Below, in pieces: positions 45,827-57,015 of a stretch of 64,000 bases of DNA. The stretch covers positions 163,213-227,212 of the forward strand of contig ML976708.1 of assembly GCA_010015655.1 (NCBI GenBank), in the 5' to 3' direction. A program made the position numbers and the translations under genes. This DNA comes from Bimuria novae-zelandiae CBS 107.79 (lineage: Eukaryota > Ascomycota > Dothideomycetes > Pleosporales > Didymosphaeriaceae). The notes below the pieces were generated by a model. It did no database searches and had not been told where the DNA came from. It saw only the letters and a program-made list of their open reading frames with translations. Every line of letters begins with the position of its first letter. Within the stretch, counting starts at the first letter, position 1.

Positions 45827-47053
45827 CTTAAAAATAATCAAACGCAGACTTTGCGCTGGAATGCGCCTGTGCGGGAGCCTGTACGGGCGACTGGTGGCGG
45901 CGCCTTGGTTCGTGCGTTTGGAAATCAAACTTTGTTCCTGGGAAACCCTGTTCCTGGGAAAGATCGACAAGAACACAGCTCACATCCCAGGTCGGTCGGC
46001 ATTCTGCCGACCTGTGATGCTAGCTCCTCGTCCGGCCTCCAAGCATCGAGTAAGATGCGACCATTATCGCTGTCGAAGGGGATCAGGCTTCGTCCCAAGA
46101 GCGTGGAATAACCTCGATTGTATGATGCACGCATCGTATGCCTGTGCATCTAAATCGCGAACTCGTCCTCCATGTACTCCAAGGTTTTCTTCCACGATGC
46201 AGACCACCGCCGACCAGAATAACAATCTTATTACCATCCAAGGAGCTGTCCGAACAGTGATAGCCCATTTACTACCAACGCCGCCAGGCTCGCATCGCAG
46301 ACTCCAGACTCCAGGCTTCGGCGCGGCACCAGCAGCAGAAAGTAATACTCTAGTAACCCTTATGGTCTCAAAGTATTCCAGAGTCCAGATGCAGCGCGCA
46401 TACGCCAGAGAGCGAATCAACCAAGTCCGTCCGGTGGAGAAAGTTCATACGGCGCTCAACTATTATCGTGACACTGGAACAGTCATGCCAAATGGTGTCG
46501 AACGCGACCACGGTTACAATTGGCGCACTTCTCTTGTTGTGCTGCAAACATCTGGGCCATCGCAGCGGCCGCAGTAACTTCGATCGCGCGCATAGGTAGG
46601 TCTTTGGAGAGTCGCATCTGCCATCGCGCAATCGTGTTCTCGCTCGTCTCGACTCAGAATCGCATGGCGGACCTCCCTCTGTGTAGACACCTATGAATTG
46701 CTTACAACATACCTTTGGTACGAATCCATCTTGCAATCACTCTCAATCGTCAATCTCATCGCGTTGTATCGTCTTCACGACGAGTCTATTTTCGCGTCGG
46801 ATTCGCCTCATAGTGTGGGGAGGGGTAATCACTCTAACGGACAATTCTCGGCGATTGCTCGCTATGTAAGACATGCCTGTATTATGTATATCATTGTATC
46901 TGTTCAATCCGTTTCGCATATAGTAGTGCCATTGATATACCGATATTAAGAAACCCACACGTCGACTACCAAGATAACACCAGCCAGCTCACGCTATGCA
47001 TAGAAATAGAACACGAGCACCCGAACCCGAGCCTCAGCCTCAGCCCACTCCCT
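45827..47053. other. Intergenic between U6 and the TLC-domain gene
   Basis: No gene recognised. A tandem copy of GTTCCTGGGAAA lies near 45933-45960, and an 8-bp inverted repeat (CAGGTCGG..CCGACCTG) at 45988-46014. The right end holds the 3' untranslated region of the TLC gene. Confidence 0.4.
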
Positions 47054-48281
47054 CTACGCCGCCCTCGCACTACTCATCGGCCGTCCATCCTCGCCAATCC
47101 TCTTCCTGATCTCCATCTGCTGCACCTCCAAATGGTGCGAGTTCTTCTCGACCTTCACCGCTCCAAGGTAGTCGGCCGCGTGAACGCCGCTTGCGTTCGC
47201 GTACGGCGTCTGGGGAGCCGATTGCAAGCTGATGCCCTCGACCAACACCTGCTCCTGCTCCTTTTCTGGCTCCTTGATCTCGGGCTTCCGCGTCCCCAGC
47301 GGAGGGTCGAACCGCTTCCTAATCGTCTCGATCATCTTGCCAAACCAGAACCAGTTCAGTCCGTTCAGCGTAAAGTTGGACAGGAGATAGCACCCCGCGA
47401 GCCACATCGGTACAGTGCGATCGCCAGCAAACTGCATAATGTCTGAAGCTGGGATGACACTTGGGTCTACGGTGGTCCCGTTGCTGAACTTGCCGAGCTC
47501 GGGGTCGTGAAGCGTGAGTTCGCCGGCCGTGATGGCGCGGTAGACATCGTAGAAGACGCGCAGAGACTGGTAGGAGCCCCAGCACAGGCGGCACCCGAAG
47601 AAGGTGCAGAGCAGTATGATGCCGTTGTAGAGCTGGAGTTTGGAACCCGTCATGTTGAGTTTATCACAGAACCAATGGATGTTTAGGAACGGTGAAGAGA
47701 GTTCGTATAAGATGAACGTGGGCGCGTAGAAGTTGACAAAGGGTCTCTGCTCACACATTAGCTTTTGACAGGTTGCGCGCGCGAGCAGGGAAGCTTACAA
47801 AACCCAACGAGAAGACGAACAGCGCCGAGACGGCATGCGCCAGCATGCCCAGCCCGAAGTTGTTGATGTGCTGTACCGTGATGAACAGGTCCCACAAAAA
47901 GTACCCGCCGGCAAACGCCTGTATCAGTCCTCCAGCGCCGGTGTACCCATGCACCTTGCCCAACCAGTTCATCTCGCTCCGCTCCTCGTCTTTGGCTATG
48001 ACCCATAGCGCCAGAATGCAGATGAGCGTGCTCTGCACGAAAGACACGTTGTGCACATCCCAGTTGAGTTTCGTGCGGGCATTCAGGGTCTTGTATATCC
48101 GCGGGAAGAAGTAACGCGAGAAGACGGGCGAGACGACGACATAGACGAAGTGGTACAGCGCAAAAGCGAGAAGCACTTCGTGGACGTGCAGCGGGAGGGT
48201 CTTGAGCGAGGCGTAGTCGGCGAAGGCCTCGGTGCGCTGTCGTAACCAGTCTGGGCAGTGGAACGGGAACGGGTCGTGCAT
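47054..48281 (-). CDS. TLC-domain membrane protein
   Basis: Multi-pass ER-type membrane protein of the TRAM/LAG1/CLN8 (TLC) superfamily. Two exons, 48281-47799 and 47746-47054 (52-bp intron, GTAAGC..GAGCAG), give 391 aa. Hydrophobic helices include VLLAFALYHFVYVVVSPVF, FVQSTLICILALWVIA, a segment with GGYFLWDLFITVQHI, LGMLAHAVSALFVFSLGF (ending at the splice), LQLYNGIILLCTFFGC and MWLAGCYLLSNFTLNGLNW. The YFLWDL..HI..LGMLAH arrangement is typical of the fungal TLC proteins related to TMEM56/TLCD. It is not a ceramide synthase: the LAG1 His-His motif HHxxT is absent. The C-terminus is hydrophilic with EPEKEQEQ. Function unknown. Confidence 0.8.
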
Positions 48282-49018
48282 GGTGGGCGGTCGTTCGCGG
48301 CGCGCGTGGGTACGATGTAAGGGAGAAACGTGTGCTCGATAGGGATGGTAGAGAGTGTTCTACACTACGAAGCAGGGAGCAGTGGCTGTTTATGAGCGAA
48401 GCGGGACGTAGTGGGCGGCCCCTTAGCGGCAGGCGGAGGTGCTGGGTCAGCTCCGCAACTCTCAGCGATCGCTGCCAGCGTCTCGTGCCTCGGCGCCGCG
48501 TCCAGACAAAGCCGTCAATCAGATAGCCGCACTCGTGCAGTCTAGTTGGCTCGCACGACACGGTCACAAACGCACTTGTCTACACAGTGTTACCTTTGCA
48601 AGGCTCAGATCCAAGAAGCTGGCGCACACGACCACGTCATGGGCTACGTCGCCAGGCATGTGTCGGGATGGCTCGGTTCACCGCCACACGAGGCGCCCGC
48701 ATTAGCGTGTGAGCGCTTTTGGTCTGGAATGCAACGAGCGGTGACACCAGGAGGCTGTAATTCTAACAATCTGTGAACTTCATGACATTTATACAAACCA
48801 ACTTCCAGCCAAGCGCTCATATCGCGCGATGTTCGAAAAGAACAATGCCATCCAAATGTGGGGGGCATCATCATCGAAGACTGTATTAGAAATGACAGAG
48901 CAGGCCTCATTCCTCGTCTTCCACATACCTCGTCTTCCACATACCGCTTGAACCAGCAGTCCTTGCACATGTCATTATGTAGACGCTCCGCATATGCTTC
49001 CAGAAACAGCGCCCCTAC
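48282..49018. other. Intergenic: TLC promoter and flank of a disrupted gene
   Basis: A 76-codon frame at 48546-48776 includes CYLCKAQIQEAGAHDH, a zinc-site-like string, but lacks an ATG and I do not call it. A duplicated TCGTCTTCCACATACC lies near 48913-48946. Nothing else seen. Confidence 0.4.
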
Positions 49019-50526
49019 CTATGACCTTCGTTCGATCTGATCCAGAAGGGAATAAAAGTCCTGCAACGTCTTGTAACTGATGATGCGTCCCTCTTGGGAA
49101 GCCGTGCTTGCGCACTCAGTCGTCTGGGTAGCGGAGACATTATTGGTTCCATGATGTGCAATGGATGAAGGCGGGGTCGGTAGATCTGGAGGTATTGTAG
49201 AGACGAGTTTCACCGCGCAGTTGAGTGATAACGTCCGGTCCGTCCTTTTGACCTCTCCGGGCGGTATATTCGATCGTGCGCAAGCTACACCGTCCGACTG
49301 CGGACTTGAGGCGGAGGCGTCAAGTCCCTCATTCCCGAACATGAGCTGGAGATCCGCCTGCAGATTGAGCCACAAGTTCCAACTTGCTTCGGTAATGTTC
49401 TCCGACGTAAAAATGAGCTTCATCGCTTCCTTTATTTTGAACTCGTTCGAATAAGGATAAAATTGGTTCGCCTGACTGTGGTTTCCACCAGGCACATGCT
49501 CTTCATCCTCCACAAAGGTTCCAGAATACCCAATTCGTAGTTCACAGCCCAATTCAGCTCCTCGTTCAAAATCTTGTCAGCCGCAGTTGTGAACTCATCT
49601 TCCCAACTCAATCGTTCCACAACGAGATAAAGTTTTCGGATGTGAGCGCTGACCTCTCGCCGTGACTTGCAGACAGGACAACGGTAGGGAAACGGCGGGA
49701 AGACGTCTTCTCGGTAATGAAGCTTGTGCCATGAATCGTATGGAAGGAGGCCTAGTGGATACGGAGTCGAGTGGAAGTCTTCCAATATTTTACTATCGAG
49801 ATGCGGGCGATGAAAATACGTGGTTCGAACGCTTTCGGCTGTTGAGTCGCCGTTGCGGGACACTCAAGATGAATAAGCAGGCTGCACTGGGGTGCCCGTC
49901 GGATTGTCAAGCCGTGTTCTTTGGGATGCTGTCTGAACAGGAGATGCACAAAGAGCTCGGACCTCGAACTTCGTTGGATTAAGTGCATTCTTCGTTGCGT
50001 TTTCTAGCCATCGTCTCTGAGATGCCGACTGTGATATTAGTTGCGATGGAGATCGATGGCCAATAATAATGGGTGGCCCCTGCTGAAACTGCGGACCGAC
50101 AGCATTGAAGCTCTGGCTCGGGATTGCTAAGGAAGTGGACTGTGTAGCGTTGCAAAGACTTGAACGACTTTGATGAGATTGAGATGGTGAGCGAAGATCG
50201 ATTGTAGGAACATCCTGGCGGTTGCGTCTCAAAGCCAAGGGGGCCGGGATAGGTTTCGTCGACGATAGAGTTTTCGAGCGTGTTGACTGCGATGGCGACC
50301 GCAGATCAATCACAGCCGCATTCTGCGGAGTTAGGTTCGAGGATGAGGATGATAGAGTGGAGTTTGGCCATGACTTTTTGGTCGTACGTGATGTTCCTGC
50401 CCAGAATGGATCCGGAAGTTCTTTCCTCTTTGGCGGCATATCCGCACTGCTATCTACGCCTATGGGGGCTTCCAGGTGTCGTGAAGCTCCATTGCCGCCA
50501 TCAACGGGGTTCGACGTTGGTGGCAT
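49019..50526 (-). pseudogene. Disrupted hypothetical gene with LRSPSQS repeats
   Basis: Not recognised. From MPPTSNPVDGGNGAS at 50526 a 220-codon frame runs to TGA (49866-49864), and the same frame is open again straight after it to 49432. The N-terminal half has repeats IDLRSPSQS (twice) and a third GHRSPSQL, plus Ser-rich linkers. After the stop comes PYPLGLLPYDSWHKLHY and YRCPVCKSRREVSAHIRKLY, a partial zinc-binding pattern. A second long frame (49552-49019, FKIKEAMKLIFTSENITEASW) overlaps in another phase, so a frameshift or an intron I cannot place lies near 49500. It diverges from the seryl-tRNA synthetase gene. A real gene with an undetected intron remains possible. Confidence 0.45.
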
Positions 50527-50738
50527 GACGCGCTACCGCGAAAAGACGCGTCGTGGGGTGGAGAGCAGGGGCCCTGCTTGGCGGAAAGTCAAGCCAAAGT
50601 TCCGACAGGGTAGCTCCAAACAGCTGCAGATCTCTCACTTGTGACTCCTCTTACTTTGAAAGAGGATTGATTTGTAACCACGGGGAATCACTCACTTGGT
50701 CTGATAGTGCTCTGCTCCTCAGATATCAATGGCTTGAG

Positions 50739-52292
50739 ATGAACTCACTGCGATCCCTGTTCCCGAGAACGTGCACGGCGTGCCGGTCGCAGTTCCAACC
50801 CGCATCAAGACTCTCTCGATCATCGTACACTTCTCGCCGCGCTTACATCCGTCCTGCCTTCGCTCCAAAACCTGCGATCGATATCAAACACATTCGCCAG
50901 AATCCTGGGCTCTACGAACAGAATTGCATCGACCGCAATTACGCCGCGCACAGCAAGGCCTCATGGCGCATCATTGAGCTTCATGAGGAATGGCTCGCGC
51001 TTCAACAGAAAGCGCGACATCTAAGAGAAAGGAATAATGTAATACGTGGAAAACTGGCAAATGCGAGATCACATAGCGCTGGTGAAGGAGACGGCACAAC
51101 AAGGGAGTCGCTCATCAACGACGCAAAGGCATTGAAGGTCGAGATAGGCGCAATCGAGGCAAAGGAAGCGGTACTACAAGAAGAGATCGACGGTCTCGCT
51201 CAGGACCTGCCAAATCTTAGCAGCACAAGCACGCCCGTGGGTACTAAACCACAACTCATAGAGTACATCAACAACCACCCCGAGCCCGAACCTTCGCAGT
51301 CCGACCGCGTCTGGAGATCGCACGTACACATTGGCTCGGAGCTGGGAATACTGGACTTTGCGGCGTCAGCGCAGACATCGGGATGGGGCTGGTATTTCCT
51401 TGTAGGCGATGGGGCCATGCTCGAGCAGGCTCTTGTGCAGTACGCGCTGAACGTGGCGAGGAAGCGGGGCTGGAAGGTGGTTGCGCCGCCGTCGCTGGTG
51501 TACTCGCACGTTGCGTCGGCCTGCGGCTTCCAGCCGAGAGACCAGAACGGAGAACAGCAGGTGTATGCTATCGAGCAGGCAGAGAAGGACCAGGCGAAAC
51601 CGCAGCTAGTGCTTGCGGGCACCGCCGAGATTCCACTTGCTGGCATGAAAGCAAACCAGACATTTGAGGACGTAGACCTTCCGCTAAAGACCGTTGGCGT
51701 CTCGCGATGCTATCGCGCCGAAGCGGGTGCCCGAGGTGTAGATACCAAAGGTCTTTATCGCGTGCATGAATTCACCAAGGTAGAGATGTTCGCATGGACA
51801 CTACCGGATACCAATGACCAAGAGCACTTTACCGCCGACACCCCATCAAATTCACACGCCATCTTCGACGAGATGCTATCCATGCAGAAGGAGATACTCC
51901 AGAGCCTTGGCCTACACTGCCGCGTCCTTGAAATGCCGACCACAGATCTCGGCGCTAGTGCCACTAGGAAAATTGACATCGAAGCTTTCTTCCCGTCAAG
52001 ACGAGAAAAGGACGAAGGATGGGGTGAGGTCACATCTACGTCGATCTGTACCGACTACCAGAGCCGGCGGCTGCACACCAGAGTACGACTGGGGAAGACG
52101 GGAGGCAAATTGGAGTTTCCATACACCTTGAACGGAACAGCGCTTGCTGTTCCGCGGGTACTGGCGGCCATCCTAGAGAATGCTTGGAATGAGCATGACC
52201 AGTCTGTGATTATACCTGAGGTGTTACGACCATTTATGGGAGGTCAAGAAAAGATTCAGGGTCATACAATTCATGGGACGGACAAATACTAA
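50739..52292 (+). CDS. DIA4: Mitochondrial seryl-tRNA synthetase
   Basis: Charges mitochondrial tRNA-Ser. Single exon, 517 aa. The start MNSLRSLFPRTCTACRSQF gives a basic, Arg/Ser-rich presequence; the frame is open further upstream but overlaps leader DNA. The N-terminal long coiled-coil arm is clear (WRIIELHEEWLALQQKARHLRERNN onwards). Class II motifs: motif 1 region MLEQALVQYALNVARKRGWK, motif 2 VSRCYRAEAGARGVDTKGLYRVHEF, serine-site GTAEIPLAG, and motif 3 NGTALAVPRVLAAILENAW with its Gly at about 466. Single-exon structure and divergence from the cytosolic enzyme fit the fungal Dia4 group. Symbol by analogy with yeast. Confidence 0.92.
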   Translation: MNSLRSLFPRTCTACRSQFQPASRLSRSSYTSRRAYIRPAFAPKPAIDIKHIRQNPGLYEQNCIDRNYAAHSKASWRIIELHEEWLALQQKARHLRERNNVIRGKLANARSHSAGEGDGTTRESLINDAKALKVEIGAIEAKEAVLQEEIDGLAQDLPNLSSTSTPVGTKPQLIEYINNHPEPEPSQSDRVWRSHVHIGSELGILDFAASAQTSGWGWYFLVGDGAMLEQALVQYALNVARKRGWKVVAPPSLVYSHVASACGFQPRDQNGEQQVYAIEQAEKDQAKPQLVLAGTAEIPLAGMKANQTFEDVDLPLKTVGVSRCYRAEAGARGVDTKGLYRVHEFTKVEMFAWTLPDTNDQEHFTADTPSNSHAIFDEMLSMQKEILQSLGLHCRVLEMPTTDLGASATRKIDIEAFFPSRREKDEGWGEVTSTSICTDYQSRRLHTRVRLGKTGGKLEFPYTLNGTALAVPRVLAAILENAWNEHDQSVIIPEVLRPFMGGQEKIQGHTIHGTDKY

Positions 52293-53217
52293 TGTTTCTG
52301 CGGTCGTCCCCAGCACTCAATGTAAGCTCTGTTAATATATATGTACTATACTTAGAAAGAGCTAATTGTATGTATTCGGTTTCATCTTGGTCCTTCCCGT
52401 CGACAAGGCGGTCTCAACTCGATATTGTTCCTTCTACTGCTTCTGCGGTTCGCCCTCGTACCAATATATTGCACCATTGTCGCGTACTAGTACACCTGTC
52501 AAAGGAGAAGGATTAGAATGAGCATATGCATGTGCATCTATTGCTATGAGTATGAGATATACTAACTAGGCCCGGCGGGGCGCCATAGGAGCCCAGTCGT
52601 GTAGGTACAAGGTCGGGTAAGACAGTTCCATTTGGTATTGTCTTAGTCCTATGTGTTACCCCAGGATAAGCAATACAGTGTCTGACTTACACCTACTTTG
52701 TACCAGGCCGTCTGGAGCCACCCCCAGTGCCAAGAGGTGCTCCTACCACAACACCGTATCAGAGACAAATGTCATTTGTGGAGCAAAGACATGCGCAGGG
52801 CTTGATTCTGTTTGCTCTTACGGTTTCCCCGCAAAGGTGAATCATGCCATTCACCGTCTGATGACATCACTCCAGTTTGACCTTGAGCGTGGACAACCTG
52901 CTTCAAGAGCTTCAAGATTACGTCATCAACTCCGTCAATCGCCCACCAACCTAAACACTCTACACGTTGGCGCCACTCGCGCTTCCGGGTTCTCGGCCAC
53001 GCACATTAAGCTTCACACTGGGAGCGGGCGGGTTCTAAGTGAGGGATCTCTTCAGATTCGTGTCGACACCTTCAACCCTAACGCACCGCCTCACGTGGCG
53101 ATTCACTTCAGTAAGTCAGCGCGAATCTCAAAGTCCCCGCGTTCTAACCCTAAAGTCTCAGGTCCACGTCTCTGCCCCTGCCACTCATCAGTCTCCCTCC
53201 GCAAACAACGACCCGCC
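52293..53217. other. Intergenic with one interspersed motif
   Basis: Holds the synthetase 3' region, motif copy b at about 52650, and C/T-rich DNA before 53218 that looks like an old promoter. No other gene seen. Confidence 0.4.
52616..52675 (+). repeat. Interspersed motif, copy b with 5' block
   Basis: GTGTTACCCCAGGATAAG then CAATACA, preceded by GGTAAGACAG..TTGTCTTAGTCCTAT. The flank TAAGACA..TGTCTTA is itself an inverted repeat. Copy a at 42.2 kb shares the whole block with scattered changes. Confidence 0.6.
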
Positions 53218-54760
53218 ATGGCGCCGGCGACGCGACCGCCTGCCCGTCGCCTCGCCGATTTCCTCAAGACACTTGATGAACAGCAAGGTAGCTGCTTCTA
53301 CTCGGAGCCGTTCACCGAGGACCATGTTCCCATTACCATGGAATGCTGCAAGCAAATGGGTTGGTCGCAAATGCCTCGAGAAGTGGGTGAAGAGCAAGGC
53401 GCCGAACAAGAACCGCTGTCCATACTGCAGGAAAGAAATGTTCAAGAAGAAAGCTCCGCGCCAGGCCACTGACGCGACACCTTCCGCGGGGTCTGCGTCG
53501 TCCACGCCTGCTCCTTCTACTTCTAGGCAATCTACCCCGGCTTCACGCAATACACTTTCATCTTCCTGACAGAACAATGCCACCAGGGCCTCTGCGGGTG
53601 CTACGGAGTCTACACGTACGCCCTCGGTTCCTAGGCAACCCTCCACCGCTCCCCGCGCTCCGCTGTCATCTTCGCGCCAGTCCAATGCCACAACAGTCGC
53701 TGCGGAAGCTGCATCATCCTCACGTGCGTCTGCAGCTCCTTGGCAATCACGTACAGCTCCACTCACTACACCTTCACCTTCCCGTCGGGCCGGTGCCACC
53801 GGATTCTCTGCGGAAACTGAGTCGTCCACCCCTGCGCTTTCGCTTTCTGGACATTCCCTTGCCACACCTTTCTCTTCGCGCGCTGCGCCAACAATCGCAT
53901 CTACACCTATCAACAAGTCCATATTCTCTGATGCCGTTCACGATTTATACTGGAGTAGCATCGAAGAGGCGGAAAGCCTCTAAACCTCTCTCATCACCCA
54001 CCGCCAACTGTTCCAGCACCTTTGGACTGGACTCCAAGAACGATACTTGAGCGCGGGGCGCTCCACAACCGACCCGCAGCATCCGCGACGCAAGATATCC
54101 CCAGCTAGCTTGGCAGAGTTCGCACTGGAGATCGTCGCAGACGAATATACGTTTGGCGAGTCGAACATCCACGAGCAAACGCTACTCTGCTACATGCGCT
54201 ACCTAGAGCAATATCCGGGCTGGGTGCATACTGAGGCTCAAGGAGATCTCATTCTAGCGAGCGAAGGGCCTGTAAACGTCCCCCGGCAACAGATCATCGT
54301 CGTGCTCATCACGAAACCTTTGCTGTACTGTGTCGAGCTCATGGCCAGGATCATACACTTGATCGAGCAGCCAGCGCTTATCAGCGGTATCATCTTCGCT
54401 CGTATGACGATGACATCTTCACGCGACGGTAAGTCCGCTTGGCAATCAGAGAAGATGTCTTGGGAATCCCTTTTCAGTCAAGTAGTGGCAACTCATACGC
54501 TTCGAGATGAAGATCTGCCCACTCTACGGGTCTTGTCTGTGCTACTTCTTAGCAATCCCCTCTATAAAATCATTCAAGAGCTGAGTCTGGAGGGTGCGGC
54601 GGCCGGTAACTTGGGCGTTAGGCTTGTATGGGACAGGTACATGAGGTTGTTGTCAATGCTGGAGGACAACATGTACCCACGTATTGGTCAGCCGGAAAGG
54701 CTCACCAACCTGGCTAACACCAGTGATGATACGCTCCTGCAGATTTATCGCACTTGGTGA
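53218..54760 (+). pseudogene. Decayed RING-finger gene
   Basis: The start MAPATRPPARRLADFLKTL (GCCATGG context) leads to SEPFTEDHVPITMECCKQM, then a one-base shift in the G-run at 53358-53360, after which GRKCLEKWVKSKAPNKNRCPYCRKEMF completes a RING-like finger. The second zinc ligand (CFYS for CxxC) and the usual CGH histidine are also gone. A Ser/Pro/Thr-rich region of imperfect repeats (APLSSSRQSNATT and relatives) follows, cut by TGA at 53567-53569 and TAA at 53981-53983, yet the same frame resumes each time and is open to 54760 (ASLAEFALEIVADEYTFGE, then two hydrophobic helices). The frame ends at a GTGAGT that looks like a donor, so a last exon may lie beyond. Ancestral role: probably a ubiquitin ligase. 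Confidence 0.65.
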
Positions 54761-55606
54761 GTACATGAAAGGTTGGTTGCATTACCTCTTAATAGCGTCA
54801 GCGAGGCGTTCCATAAGTTAACGTTATGCGAAAGAGCAAATTCATCGAATCGATAATGTTTGGCTAGTGATAATCAGTGATCCATGACAGAAATTTTCGT
54901 AAGATGATTCATCTTGGCGTCGAGCTCTTCTGGGTGGATCATCCTGAGGTACCGCGTCTTCTACTGCACTGGGCTTTGATTACCGAGAGCAAGGAGATGC
55001 ATGGAACTCAAAACATTCCAGGAGTATCACGACTACTGCGGCGAAGCCAGCAATCTTCAGTCCGCATCGGTACTTTCTCTAACGTGTTCCGATGTCTTTG
55101 AACTCAATCCGGGGTGTCGCTCTGTCAAGAAATTATTGGGTGTCAATTCCAGGCAACCTTCATTGTATATTTAGTAGCACGATAGCTAATTAACAAGCTA
55201 TTTACGATAGAATACGAGCACATCCATAAGCAATGAGACTGCTTTGGTATCCATACCACAACCCCAAGTGTCAGCTTTGTAGATTTCAAAGACTATATCT
55301 GTGACTCGCAAGCGGGAGCTGAGCGCAGTACCATGGAAGTGAAGCATCATTTCCGTTCAACAACAAAGGGGAACGCACAACTACAACCGCTTATGATCCT
55401 GGAAACTCGTATACCCTCGCCTTTTCTGAGTTGAGTGTATACCGTGTGCGACTAAAACCTTATGCTCGACGAAGCTGGAGGAGAATAGAGAAGTTCCAAA
55501 GCGCTGGAGTAGTTCTCATGCCAGAGGGGCAGCAAACGGTACATCCAGCGGTCCAACTCTTCCTTAATTGCAGTACTGCACTTCGTGTAAAGCGGATTGA
55601 CGCCAC
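54761..55606. other. Intergenic, possible last-exon remnant
   Basis: A short open frame at 54877-55101 (MIHDRNFRKMIHLGVELFW) could be a last exon of the RING gene, but no acceptor restores the frame. The rest holds nothing I recognise. Confidence 0.35.
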
Positions 55607-57015
55607 TTACCACCGCGGATTGATGTTGTTAAGTCCCTCATACAGTTCATGGAGAGGCAGAGGTAGGTATACGCCGGTGGTAATGGTGGTGGTTTCGGCT
55701 GGCATCAAATCGACTCGCAGGTCGATATGAGCTTCGCGCGGTTTGAGTAGCTCGTAAATAGGTTTAATATCTAGGATCAAAGCCCATGGGTCCTGGTAGC
55801 GGGGGATGCCGAAATATAGACTAATCGTACGAGATGGGTGGAACGTGAATTTTCCGGAGCACGCCACATACTCAGGGGGGAGTTGCTGCCACCATTGGGA
55901 CTCGTGCGGCTCGAACGAAATTGCAGGCGACCCTGCTGCATGACTTCCGCGAAAACCAATGGCGAGGAGTCTGATATGATTGATTAGTCAGACACCAAGC
56001 CCAAATACGTCTTTGTGAAGCATTGCATTCAAGTTTCCCAGAGCTATGTTGTGCATGAAACGTAAACTATGGTCGGGAAGGCGTAGATCTGTTGGTATAA
56101 GGCGAGCGCATCCAGAAACAGCATAGGCCCCCATGACTGCTTCTCGGGCAATATGGGTCCCAACGTATTGTGTTTGGATCAAGGTGTTGTTTGTCAAGCT
56201 TTCGGTCTTGATTGTGGAGTGAACATCCTTGATATGGTCCCGGACAACGGTATCGGACTGCCAATAAGGGTAGAGCTTCTGCTGACAGGTCTCATAAGGA
56301 CAGCAGACAGCTTGTTCTTGTACAGGCCGGTTACCATAAATATCTGCCGGCTTGTAGAGCCGCCCAAATTGCAGTTTCTCATATCTGTCGCAGAGTATGC
56401 CCTGTGACAGCTCTTCTACCAGCCAGTCTTGATCGTAGAGTTCCCAGTAGCGGCGATAGACCATGTCTCGGAGCTCTCGGGGTAGCTTCTGGCGCATTGT
56501 TTTGGCTATAGTGATCGAGGTCGACAGACTTGCTCGACACGACTTTTCGACTGCTTGTGATTCACGCCTTCTTCGTAGGTATTAATATATCACAACGTAA
56601 AGTGTTTCATATAACGTACCAGGCCTATTTGCGCTTCTCGATATCCAGATCACGTAGCTGCGCTTCCATGTGGCGCATTTCCGCGTTCGGCCCATTACTT
56701 TCCGTGACAATGCGGCTCTTCTTAGAATGAGAGGCTCCATACATTCGAGGGTTAGGCAGGTTCGAGCGCGCTTTCCTTGCGCGTGTCCGTGCCTCAATTT
56801 GTTTGATCTGAGCATCAATATTAGCCAGCTTTGATCGGCTCCTGCATTTGAATCTGTTAGCTTGTGTCAAAGCTATTTCAGGACCGGAGTACGTACATAC
56901 GACCTGCTTCTTGCGCCACATAGGCTTCATCGCCGGCTGCGGAGCTAACAGGATGCGCAGCGTGGAACAGGTATAACGGTGGATTTGCCATTGTAGAAAG
57001 GCCGTCGAAAGGCAT
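55607..57015 (-). pseudogene. LPxELRD / C2H2-like family, copy 5 (broken)
   Basis: Starts MPFDGLSTMANPPLYLFHAA at 57015; exon 1 ends at a GTACGT donor, exon 2 is a basic coiled coil (LANIDAQIKQIEARTRAR). A TAG lies near its end unless an earlier GTGATC donor is used. The next exon has SITIAKTMRQKLPRELRDMVYRRYWELYDQDWL, a finger with C-x4-C-x16-H-x4-H spacing (CPYETC..DHIKDVH), AREAVMGAYAVSGCARLI and MLHKDVFGLGV, then TGA at 55990-55988. The same frame is open beyond it for 127 codons (LINHIRLL.. to YLPLPLHELYEGLNN), so one base change separates the two parts. This is the best-preserved copy after copy 1 and lies just left of the transposon cluster. Confidence 0.72.

Noticed and set aside
45663..46577. 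304-codon open frame on the plus strand
   Set aside because: Its first part is the antisense of the U6 gene and promoter, and nothing in it resembles a protein family.
47758..48567. 269-codon minus-strand frame over the TLC gene
   Set aside because: Arg-rich shadow of the TLC coding frame; the TLC frame has the helices and the clean splice.
48546..48776. Short frame with CYLCKAQIQEAGAHDH
   Set aside because: No ATG, no second half of a zinc site, and no paralogue in the window.
53188..53922. 244-codon open frame on the minus strand
   Set aside because: It is the shadow of the Ser/Pro-rich repeats of the RING gene in the opposite frame.
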